Source: Takakia lepidozioides (taxonomy: Eukaryota; Streptophyta; Takakiopsida; Takakiales; Takakiaceae). From it: a stretch of 64,000 nucleotides of DNA. The stretch lies in contig CM060733.1 of the NCBI GenBank assembly GCA_030704615.1, forward strand, positions 13,640,001-13,704,000. The letters run 5' to 3'. Positions 19,223 to 30,040 of the stretch are shown one piece after another; within the stretch, counting starts at the first letter, position 1; every line of letters begins with the position of its first letter. A program made the position numbers and the translations under genes. The notes below the pieces were generated by a model. The model was given only the letters and a program-made list of their open reading frames with translations. It was not told where the DNA came from and made no database searches.

Positions 19223-22200
19223 TTGGAGATTTTCTGAATTGAGAGTGTACCGTATAGGGGACGCGCTGCAAGCCATTGATCTGGGAGCATGGAATCAGAG
19301 CACCCCTAATCTGGTAGGATGGTCATCCTCACACATTTTTCCTTGCTCAGATATGTATCTCAATGGGCGAAGGGTACTTTCCCTGAATGTACCAAGGGTA
19401 AATATTAGCGACTCAGATTCCTGTGATGTTGGCCTGTAAGATCACTCCCCGTCCCATTGCTTTCTCCAGAAAAGGAATTTCAGCTTTGGAGTTTGATACT
19501 TTAGTCAGTTGATCATGATGTGAAATTGGCTTTGCCCACTAACCTTGTTAACCATCTGACAGCTACTGATCAGACATTTTGAGCTATTTCATGAAGAAGA
19601 ATTCATCTTCTCCAATGTTACACTACCCATAGTACCAGAAATCTCACATGCAATTCCAAGTCTTTCATGATCAAAATTCCAAGTTCTCGTGAATTAGCTC
19701 TCAATAGCAATATATATATAAGCCTGACTTCATCATCAGGTACTGAACATGTCAAGCTTCTTCAAGTTTAAACATCTTTATGCCAACAACCCGTCTATTT
19801 AGTGCCAATGGGTAATAACCATGTAACCAGCCAACCTAGAAATGATCTCTAAATAGCTAAGATTCAATTTCCCAGTACTGCTAATGGGTTACAGCACCTG
19901 ATAGACAATTCTCATGAGGACTGCAGAATACAGTGTAGCGATACGTTTGCCTGCAGAAGTAATCCAGGTAATCCAGGGCATTCTGGTCCCCTTCCTAAGG
20001 AGCTTGGCCAATTGACAAACTTGCATGTTTTGTAAGCTGCCCATAAAGGATCATAAATTTGTGTAATGCTTGTTGAACATACTTATGTGAAGACATTATG
20101 CCCTACAATGCAGTGTACACTTTTACCAGACTACTGATCTCCGTGGACAATCCACGTTTCTTCTGTAGACATTTTAGGTAGGTTGTTAGGTTTGGATCAT
20201 GACGTAAACCGTTCATACTTGCTGCAACTGAAGTATCCACATTTGATTAAGTTTCTACTATATTTTTGTGAATATGCATCTTATTACAAGTTGGTTACTC
20301 AAGGAGGCTTGGCGATGATAATTTCAGTGGGAGCATTCCGGAGGAGCTTACACACGTCTCAAGTCTTGGGGAGCTACAGTTGAGATGTCATTTAACATAA
20401 CTACAGCCAACTCTGAATTACAGATATACTTAGTACCGCCAGCCACATGATAGTGAATACAAATATATTGTTACGAATCTTAGAGAACTGTTAGAAGTTG
20501 AACAAGAATGCACATGTAAGGAAATGTCAGCAAAACAGACGATATTTGCTTCTCTTATTAGACCACACAGGAAGGAAGGAAGGTACAGATCTGGCTTTAG
20601 TCAATTCCTATGTGAAAGTTAATCCATGAATTTGTTGTCGAGGGGAAATGTTGGCAAAGGAAGTCCAGTTGTTAGTCCTGGAACTCGTCCGAATCATATT
20701 AGAAAATGCTCCTGAAGATATGGAACGTCATAAACATCCATATTATAGAAAAACTCCCTGTGACACGTTCTTCTACACAGATGAACCGTACATCCATAGA
20801 TATTGGTCCACTCGACACAAGCAATCATCTCCATCCGATCAATCGAGATGCGCATCGTCCATGATGAGATGAGATGCATTCATTTTTATCAACATGGGAC
20901 TTGAAAAAAAGAAGTTATACTGTCCAGAGTGATCAGTGGATACATCGTATATACATGACGTGCCTGCTAAAGTTAAATAAGCAGCAAGCAGTTTCATACC
21001 ATGCTTCGATTGGTCACTGCACTACATCCAAAAATTTGTCACATGCAGATCAAATGGTTTTGCCGCGCTTAGGAGGAAAGAAGGAATTTTAATACTTCTG
21101 CCATTCAAAGATTTTTCCAGCATCTTCTCGAGTGTTGAAAGGAGGACACGCTTCAAATCAAAAACATATTTAGCCCATGCTTTCTCCAGTTCAATATCAT
21201 CTCCTGCGGGGTAACTTTGTTCTGAGACATTACTTGGTTCTATAACAGGAGGTTCAGAGCTGACCCAAAGGAAGAAAACACTTCCGGTATCACCTTCATA
21301 TACATATCTCCTGCAACACCTCAAAACAACTCTCGAATTATGTTTAGGCTTCATGTATTATTAGCAAGGAAAGGAGAGGAAAGGAAAGGACACTATATAA
21401 TCGAGCGCCCAGCCAGCATACAAATCTGCGCAGGGTTACCGCACGGATGTCTTGACAGAGAGGAACCATCAGAGTAACTATGACAATAAAGCCCATCATG
21501 TCGGCAGGTCCTTGTAATCCAATTGTCCTCCCTCTGTGCTGATGTTCTCATCATGCGGTTCTCTTTTTCCTGTCCCTGTCCATATGGTCCATGTGTCTGA
21601 TGTTGCTGGGAGTTTATTCTGGCGGCTCTAAATTGAACATGCACTCAGAAGTAGTGATTGAGGTAGATACTTCTAGTTTTCAACGGGGCATTGGTACAGC
21701 TATCCAGGGGATCAGGTTTCGTCCCTCAAATGAAGCCTTCAAGAATCCATTGTCACATCTTCAAGGATATGGTCACTTGAACGCATTCTTGCGAACAGGA
21801 ACTTGACCCGTGCACATTACCCCTAGAACATTTGTTCCCTTCCAAAGCTAGCTGCCACAACACAGTTTCATCTGAATGCCATTCACTTAGCCAACGACCA
21901 AGTTTGACTGAACAATCGCAACACACCCACGACAGGAGTACTCACCAACCTACAGCGCATTGGACTGAAATCTCTCAACCAGACGCTTCAAAACAGCACA
22001 AGACCCTCACTTCAGGACTCGTCTGCACACTCACACAACACTCTCTCAATCCCCACACCTCCACGCACTCCACGACGAGCCACCTACCTTCCTCATACCT
22101 GATGACAAAGCTAACCTGGCAGACCAGCACACAAGGCGCCGCACTCCAGACAGAGAAGAGATGACAGAAAGGAATTAGGGTAACCGGGCTTCTTATAGGG

Positions 22201-22632
22201 CACCTAATAAGCACCATTCCCAGTGCTACTTTAGGAGGCAAGGGAGGTATCCCTTGATCCCAATTTCAAGGTCCTAACCCCCAAACCCTCAACCATATTA
22301 TTGGGGGGTGGAGGAGGGCCAGCAGGGATGGAATTCTAGGATTTTGTGTTGTTTTTGTTTTTCTTTTCTACAGGGGACATTGGCCCTGAGCTTAACTTCA
22401 TTGGCTCCTCTTTGTAGAAGAGAGACTGTGCAACATGTTGAAGAGAAAATGCGGTCAAAAGGACCTTACACACAGCGTCAAGGCTTGGATTGCTCGGGTT
22501 GGTGTGTTTCTAGTCATGTTCCTTCCACCTCATGTATTTGTGAACGGGGTGTACCAGCATGTACTTACCTCTGACCCAGCCACATGAGAAGCAGAAGCTG
22601 GACTGGGCTGGTGATTTAAGTTCTAATTTCTT
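19223..22632. other. Long stretch without a recognisable gene
   Basis: Several open frames of 60-110 codons occur (for example minus 21,354-21,022, with AWAKYVFDLKRVLLSTLEKM) but none has a family motif I recognise or clear splice context. A GGAAAGGAGAGGAAAGG purine tract lies near 21,367 and a CA/AC-rich stretch at 21,900-22,080. Confidence 0.4.
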
Positions 22633-24690
22633 TTAAGTGGTCTTCGGTTTCTTAATTTTCAGTCTTAGTTTTTGGCTGGAATCAGGCTCTAGCTTTATAG
22701 CTTCAGAGGCACCGACCATCTCATCCATTGTTCTCTCCTCAACTTTGGAGGATTTCCACCCATCCTTCTCTTTTTGACGCTGACCTTTCTCTTCTCGACG
22801 CTTGCGCTTCCTCTCCTGGTAATCAGGATCACTGTGCTTGTCATGTTTTTTCCTCTTCTATTCCTTACGTTCTTTCCTAACCTGCTCCCCATCCCTAGGC
22901 TCCTGCATATCCTCCTCCTTACTGGAGAGCCGTCTGCATGGACTTCCTTGTGCTAACTAAGGGGACTTCCATCCACAACCTCCAGCTTTACCCCCTCTTT
23001 GACTGATGCTGGAGAGTTGGGAACAATAGGTTCTGCAGCTACAGCCACAGCTCCAGTTGAGATTTCCATGGATTGGCCCACATCCTCACCTGCACACAGT
23101 TGGTTGGTAATTAGCAAATAATCATCCAAAAATGTAGGGGGGATATAAATCATCTAGTCATCATGTTAGGGTTTTGCTATGAATTCCTCTTTGAGTGGGT
23201 TGCATAGTGAGCTAGGAACCATCTAAACATATCTTATACCCCAGACATTGTAACAGAAAATGGATAGTCTTCAAGCCACCCGCACATTGGGCACTGACAA
23301 TCTCCCTTTCCTCTCTGCATCTGTTCATTGTTCAAAGGTAGACTGCTCGTCCTGAGTTTAAATTTCAGTCTAGTGCCAAGGGTAGGTAGGCCCTTCAGAT
23401 CCTAAGGTCCTCACCCATGTCAGAGAGAGGGAAAATGTACTCATAAGATGCAGTTTAGCCTTGTAGCCATAGACCCTGAGCACAGTTTGTAGCATGGCTT
23501 GTCATTGAGAGAGAGAGAGAGAGATAGGGAAGAGAAGGTGGTAAAACAGGCCAAATTGATGCATTGAAGACAATTTGACATGGGAAAAACCTAAACCCTC
23601 TTGGGCTGATGAAGAGGAAGGCTTGAGCCGCAGTCTAACCTTGCCCACTCTTTGTTCATCCATATCTCGTTCCCACCTGAAACTTCCACTCTCAGCACGC
23701 TCTGAATTGTCTTGCGATACATTTGCACGCACAGGGACCAGTCGAAGGCGCAAAGGCTCAATATGGGGTGGGGCAGGGGCATCTGCCATCCGCTGAATGC
23801 GAACTTTTAACGGCCCTGGTTTTGGTTTAACACTAGAAATAGCATTTTTTTCTTGAGTTGGGTGGCTTGCTGTGGTATTCATGACTAAGCGGTACAAGGA
23901 CGCTGACCTGTAATACAGAAGTAAATATCAATTCTTGTAGCTTTATTAGTAAATTGTCAACTGGAAGAGACCACAGACTTCCCACCACCTAAGTACCTTC
24001 AAGGACATGGCACACAAAAACCTTGGATGTAACAAGACTTTGTCATTGGAATACTTCAACATATAGTCGCACCTGCCAGCTAGGACTTGCAGTAGTGCAA
24101 ATGTGTGGTGGCGAAGCAGCACATTATGGAAGGCCTGGCTGCTCTCTAGTAGGTCCATAAGGCTTCCAATAACAGAGCTGCCTTTCGCTTTAATAATGCC
24201 AAGCTGTACCGCATGATCCGTCACCCTGCTTTGAACTGCATTCAAGGTAAAAGCTGTGTTTAAGAGTGTGTATGTACGTCACTCTAAGACTTTTAAGAGC
24301 GGCAACAATATTCAAAGCAGAGGCATGGCAGTGGCAGGCCAAGTTGGCAAAGTCTGCACAGTTCAAACATACACTGTGACTTACCCTCAAAAGAAGGATC
24401 TGTGTTAATGTAGCGTATTGCAAGGCCCAGGGCTGCTTCTAAGCCTTTTGATTGGGCTTCCAAGTCCACCAGAGCTTCCAATGCTGCCAACCGCACTTGC
24501 CACAGTGTTGTTTGGGCCTCTTTCAATGGCTGCAATAGCTGCCCAATCCGTTCCTGGTCTCAAGCACGGTTGAAGAGGAGGGCAAGGCCTCTAGGATCGC
24601 CACCATAATAAATTAGTTCGTTGACAATTCCATCACACCCACCGGCTTTGTAGCACTTTAGAAGTTCTAGTGCTTCAGGGATCTCAGAAG
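22633..24690 (-). pseudogene. TAF2-like (TFIID subunit 2) C-terminal fragment
   Basis: Minus-strand exons in order. First ALELLKCYKAGGCDG and, after an in-frame TGA (24,560-24,562), QERIGQLLQPLKEAQTTLWQ. Then VRLAALEALVDLEAQSKGLE and IRYINTDPSFE (to about 24,390). Then VIGSLMDLLESSQAFHNVLL and HHTFALLQVLAGRCDYM (24,245-23,946). Then a Pro/Arg-rich segment PLKVRIQRM...LRLRLVPVR (23,897-23,502). Then a lysine/glutamate-rich tail DKHSDPDYQERKRKRREEKG ending KLRLKIKKPKTT and stop at 22,633. The helical-repeat text and the basic HSDPDYxERKRxKRE tail resemble plant TAF2, a core-promoter-recognition subunit of TFIID. A TAG (22,858-22,860) also breaks the tail. With two nonsense codons and no N-terminal half, this is probably a relic. 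Assignment is from remembered family features and needs a search. Confidence 0.55.
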
Positions 24691-25320
24691 AACAAATGGT
24701 TGTATCTCTTTATAATATACTCCAGAACAATTGTACCTTGCATTCTTTATAAAACCCCTCACCATTAGAGTTAGATTCACGTCCAAGAAGGCTGTAGTAT
24801 CATTGATATTACGGCAGTCCTTGTAAAGCGGCCAGCTATCAATGTGAAAGAGATCTGAAATACTTTATAACGTCCGCAGAAAGCTCAAAGAGCTCATGGG
24901 AGAAGGTTAGACAGAGAAATGAAATGACATGGTAGAAAGTAAGCAGCTTCGTACTGACAGAAGAGATCTGTAAGCTCAATGAAAAGCCCAAAGAGCTTAT
25001 GTGATAGTAGCACATAACAACTGTATATAACATGAGAGGCAAATCATTCCATAAAGACTGAGAGACATAGGTAAGCTCAGAAGTACTACTAAGAAAGTGT
25101 GAGAGGGACTACATGAGGATTACTCAGCCACGCTGAGTTTGTCAGGGTTGTATATTCAGGTCTAAACTTTGTACAGGTTGCCCAGGGTTTCTACTTTTGC
25201 TTGCTAATTAAATAATTTTCTAACGACACAGAAAAATGCCCAGTGCTCATGCACGCGAATTGTGCACAAGGCCCAAGAATGCTAAAAGTTGAGGCAGCTT
25301 AGGGAATTCCAAAAAGGCCT
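24691..25320. other. Non-coding spacer
   Basis: AT-rich, no recognisable gene. The phrase AAAGAGCTTATG/AAAGAGCTCATG repeats weakly around 24,880-25,000. Confidence 0.35.
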
Positions 25321-25640
25321 TGATGTGAAATGCATCGCAATTCACTTGATCACCCCCCTAAAAGTGCGCAATTCAATTGAATTGCAAAAAGCAGCTTGAA
25401 AAGAACCCTAACTTGCAATTCAATTGAATTGTCGGTACACAATTCAATTGAACTGCGAATTCACAATTCAATTGAATTGTAGTCTACAATTCAAGTGAAT
25501 TGCGAAATGACAATTCAATTGAATTGCAAACTATAAATTTTTACGATATAACATATATCATGTATATGTATATGTATATGCATTGTATACACATATACAT
25601 ATGAGAGTATAAGCTGAATATACTGCCCGTCTATTCCTGC
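25321..25640. repeat. 24-bp tandem array of CAATTCAATTGAATTG palindromes (block 1)
   Basis: The perfect 16-bp palindrome CAATTCAATTGAATTG starts at 25,369, 25,416, 25,464 and 25,511, with one-base variants at 25,440 and 25,487. From 25,416 on the period is 23-24 bases. It is followed by an A/T-rich ATGTATATGTATATG stretch and then GTATAAGCTGAATATACTGCC. The same arrangement recurs at 37.4-37.7 kb and, in part, at 38.3-38.6 kb. Confidence 0.85.
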
Positions 25641-26377
25641 AGCCCATCCATCCTTTGCTTGTGGTAAGGCCTAAGTCACGAGATGAGTCGCGTAGCCTAA
25701 CGGAGAGAGATGAGAGAGAGAGAGCGAGAGCGAGGGAAAGGGAGAGAGAAATGAAGTGATGAAGGGTTTTTAGGGCAGAGGTGCCCTAAAAGTGAAAGGA
25801 TCAAATCAGTTGGAGGACGAGAAGTAGCGAGAGAAGAATGCAACAACAAAAGATTTGTGGAGCGGTGGTGGAGCGGTGGTGGCGCTATGTATTATGGAAG
25901 CCTTCTTGGATCACCAAATGACAAGATCTGCCCATGAGTAAGCACATTCCCATACTGGCATGAGTCCCCCCAATCATTGATAAAGATATCATTTTAGCTA
26001 AAGTTGTACTTCTTGTGTACGTGCAGGTGACTCATGAGCTTTGAGGAGAGAACTTTAGGGGTAGTAGAGTGGGTTACCAAACGCTCCTCAACACACACAC
26101 TGAAAGAAAGAGCTTGATCACATGGTTTGTCTTCAACCCGCCCACACTGTGTACTGTGGTTTGCTAATACATTTTAGGATAGAGTAGTTGTTGTTTCAAA
26201 GTACATTTGGTTCATCTACTTGATAGCCTATGTGAACTTTAGTGACGTAAGTCCTATGGGGAGTGTGTGAGTGGATGCAGTGACTACAGAATTAACAGCA
26301 AACAATTACAACAAGGGCAAGGTCGAAGGGCACTGGCATTGGGGCTATTAAGCAGAGATAAGACAGATCATGTGAGC
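25641..26377. other. Upstream region of the integrase gene
   Basis: Contains a GAGAGAGAGAGCGAGAGCGAGGG purine run at 25,705-25,750 and no clear ORF. The reading frame of the integrase N-terminal exon is open back to about 26,267 but without an ATG, so a 5' exon or leader may lie here. Confidence 0.4.
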
Positions 26378-28081
26378 ATGGAAAACAACCATTTGGATGG
26401 TGACAAAGTAGTGGATGATTTAATACTTTATGTGGAAGCAATGTTGAATGAGGGTGCCACAATGAAATCAATCGCCACTGCCCTTTCTTTTGATGATGTA
26501 CGACCATTGAGAAGATTGCTATCAGAAGTCCAAGGGTCTCCTTTCAAAGTTCATCATCAATTGAGTGTCCAACGCTTGTGTGAAAAGATTCAAGAGTTAC
26601 TTCCTATTGAAGAGAATGGGGAATGAGAACAGTGCAATCTGCCTTAAGGAGGTCAAATTTGCGGATTCCTCGAAGGAAGGTGGGGGAAGCTTTGAAAATC
26701 ATCTCACCCTACCATTATGAGCGTAGGAGTAGGGCACAGGCAATTCGGAGGACTCAGTATAATGTAACAATGCCTATGGCTCTATGGCACATTGACTGTA
26801 AGTATTTTATCTCATGCATCTTAATGTTCTTTGAAGATGCACATGCAAGACGTTTTCTTGCATTACATATCGCACAAAATTGTAGGCAAACTAAAACATG
26901 TATGCAATTCGTAGTGCAGCTTATGACAAATTGGTTATGTTTGGTCTTCGAGTACATGCTGGCATTGATGGGGCCTCTCATTTTGTTTTATGGGCGAACG
27001 TTGCAAGAAACAAGAAAGAAAAAACCATTTTCAAAGGATATCACGATGCAGTTTCCAAGTTTGGAGCACCTTTACGAATTCGATCTAATTTTGCAGTAGA
27101 GCACTCTCTTATAAAACAACACATTGAAGCCACACGTTCTGAAACACCCAATCCGTACTTGACTGGGTCTTCCACACACAATCAGGTTAGTGCTCTATAC
27201 AATTCTATCTTGCATATCAACTTTACGTTTCTGTCATATTTTTTGGTTCATCTTTATTAATCATTGAGTGTGTAATGTTGTGCATATCTCTAATATTTTG
27301 TGTGTTGTAATCACCACGTTAGAGGATTGAACACTTTTGGCGGCATCTATGGGAGAAGGTAATGTTCTACTACAAAAATTGCTTCCAAGCAATGGTCAAT
27401 GATAGATTATTGGATATGGACGATCCGTGGCAACGAGAATCTTTTATTGACGTATATATGCCCATAGTACAAGAAGCTGTTGATGAATACGTGAAGATTT
27501 GGAATGGACATCGAGTTCGCACGATTAATGAAAACGGTCGATATCGTCGATCGCATGTTCCTGCTCGTTTCTTTCGCGAGTATGAACGTTTGCATGGGTA
27601 AGCTCATGGCTTTCTCTTGTTTGTACTTTCATTGTTAAGCTACAATTTACATTGGAATGTTATTCTAATGTGGTGATGTGTTTGATCATGTAGATGGACC
27701 AGCCACCTTATTGATGACCCACGATTTAGGGAAGACCCCCAACACATTGGTAACCAAGACTTGGGGCCTCGTGGGAATTCAAGGTGGCGATGTGCAGGTG
27801 GTTTGCATGACCTTCCCACCAAAGGAGCTGAACTCATTCCTGACATGGTTCGTGTCCGTGCACAAGCTTATGAAATTGGAAAGGTTGGGAAGGATTCGAT
27901 CTCTTGTTTTCGTCTCCACTACTACATGTCTCGGTATTGTGGTTTGGCAACGCATGAACATAGATATTTTGATCAATTGGACCTCATTGGTAATACCGTG
28001 TTAAGTAGGGAAGCTCTCCAACTTTTAATTACACAAGCTCTTGAGGTAGTTTCCCTGTTTGGTATACCTACAGAGGTATAG
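26378..28081 (+). CDS. rve-type integrase (DDE core), spliced
   Basis: The first in-frame ATG is 26,378. Exons end or begin at 26,797/26,920, 27,185/27,323 and 27,597/27,694 with GT-AG introns that join in phase, giving HIDSYDKLVMFGLRVHAGIDG, then STHNQ|RIEHFWRHLWEKV, then RLHG|WTSHLIDDPRF. N-terminal helices (IATALSFDDVRPLRRLL, LRRSNLRIPRRKV) look like the DNA-binding part; ALWHID holds the first catalytic Asp and QRIE the Glu. The expected second Asp is Asn (LRIRSNFAVEH). One base-level oddity: the upstream frame ends in TGA overlapping ATG (26,623-26,626, ATGA), so an indel or frameshift lies between LLPIEENGE and MRTVQSALRR. Family members act as nuclear DNA strand-transfer enzymes of mobile elements. 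The TAG at 28,079-28,081 lies in the first unit of a tandem array. Confidence 0.7.
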
Positions 28082-28605
28082 CGTTTGATTTACAAATAAA
28101 TTTGATGTCAAAAACAGTGTATATTTATGTAGAGATATTGTCATGAGGTAGTAGCCCTGATTAGTATACCGACAGAGGTATAACACTTGATTGACAAAGA
28201 AACTTAGTTATATATACTAGTAGAGGTATCGTCATTAGGTTGTAGCCCTGTCTACAGAGGTATAGTATTTCATTTTACAAGAAAAGTTGGCCAAATTAAT
28301 CTATATTTATGCGGAGGTATCGTCATGAGACAATAGCCCTGTTTAGTATATCACCAGAGGTATAGCGCCTGACTTACAAAGAAACTTGGTCAAATCAGCC
28401 TATATGCAGGTTGAGGTATCGTTATGAGGTAGTTGCCCTGTTTAGTATACCTACAGAGGTATAACGCATGATAGCCAAAGAAACTCAAGATAAATCAGGC
28501 TGTATTCATGTAGAGGTATCGTTAAGAGGTAATAGTCGTGTTTGGTTTACCTACAGAGATATAGTGTTTGGAAGACAAAGAAACCTAAGATAATTCAGTC
28601 TATAT
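28030..28605. repeat. ~98-bp tandem array overlapping the integrase 3' end
   Basis: Five to six units, each with GAGGTATCGTCATGAGGTAGTAGCC, then CTGTTTAGTATACCTACAGAGGTATA, then TTTACAAAGAAACTT. The first partial unit encodes the last residues of the integrase (EVVSLFGIPTEV and stop). Related units occur inverted at 48.53-48.80 kb and, degraded, at 40.83-40.96 kb. Confidence 0.8.
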
Positions 28606-30040
28606 GCCCCTGGTCGCAGCTGAAAAATGACTTCCCGCACAGCAAAAGCTCAGACATATTTGCATAAGACCATAGGAGTGCCCAAATTAGTGAACACATA
28701 TTACCTTACCCACTTTCTTATTGCCAATTGTGTGATGCTGTGGATGTTTCTAAACCTTAATATGGCATTGGATAAACCCTAAAACATGTGTGAGATTTCA
28801 CTAGCTTTCAAGGACAACAACAGGGCATGACCAATTGATCAAAGAAGACAATCTTGAACTGTGATACTTCTCATGTTTTGCTATTTACAATGTAATAATG
28901 TCTTGAAGCTTTACAGAAATCATACGGCAGGTGGGCCTCTCTCCCACCCTCTCCCCCAAGACTAAAACATATTAGAGCACTTCGTACAGCGCATAAGAAA
29001 GTAAAACTAGCTAGTAAACATTTTATAGTACTCTACTCCACTTACCATATTAAATATGCAGTATAGCAGCATTCCATTAATGGGTGCAAGAAGATAGGGG
29101 ACCGCCACTTAAGAGGCCATGGTGTTTTTCTGGTATCACATTATTCACACTAGGGTAGACTGCAGTTGGCCCAAGTGGAGTGTCACCTAAGTCCAAGTGC
29201 AATCCATTATGTATCCAAGTGCCTCACCTATGTCGAGGCCAATGTGTGAAGAATTGAACTCAATATACTAAAATGAAGTTGGATTTTTGGTGGAAAATTG
29301 TCAACCAGATCTTGTCAGTGTTTGATAACAAAGACATCCGAAACAAGGAGCCAACAGGAGCCTGACCTCTACTCCTGGCTAGGGAGCAATTCAAAATTCA
29401 GGTGCACTTTGATCTTGGTACTTCAATTCTTTCCATGACGTCAATTATCTGCCTTCAGAGAAGAGAGCCAGAGATTAGGTGTTCTGTTGACTGCGTTGCA
29501 GTTGTATGCTGTACAACTTGCATGGGCTCTGGGACAGGGATGTAGTGTTTTGGGTGAAAGGCCTCATCCAATTCATGCCATACCAATCAATACCCAAATA
29601 CCATTACAGTCACTTCGTGACCTTTCAAGTGGCCACCGTGGGATTAGGTCTTGTCGGTTAAGGCTAGCTTTCAACAGCATTCATGCGAGGTAGTCAAGGG
29701 CTCTATCTGAAGCAGCACCACAAGAAACATACAAACATGTCCAAGTTTAGGAACTTCGAGAAGCTCCACCATCCACACCAGAATTAGGCCAGCACACTCA
29801 TTTCCTTCCACTATCATCAGAGTCAGTAAAGCTCCCCCCTTCACTCATGACTTCACCTGCTCCAATCAATTGCAATTATGGGCTGACTTCCCACCTATGC
29901 TGGGTAGACCCCACTACCATTTCCTGTGGAAATGCCCTCAACAGTACATCATGGTCAATATGCTCAGGAAATGGGGATGATCTGAGTAGCTACACAGATC
30001 AACAAATGAAGAACTCAAACTTTTCCAAGAAAACATCGTT
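28606..30040. other. Non-coding stretch downstream of the PPR gene
   Basis: I see no gene. It holds the 3' flank of the minus-strand PPR gene and unique AT-rich sequence. Small frames (for example plus 29,487-29,693) have no recognisable content. Confidence 0.4.

Noticed and set aside
22774-22956. Leucine-rich plus frame resembling membrane segments
   Set aside because: It is the antisense of the Lys/Glu-rich tail of the TAF2-like pseudogene.
26623-26626. ATGA stop-start overlap in the integrase gene as translational coupling
   Set aside because: Coupling of this type is a prokaryotic feature. In a spliced plant gene a one-base indel or unannotated intron is more likely.
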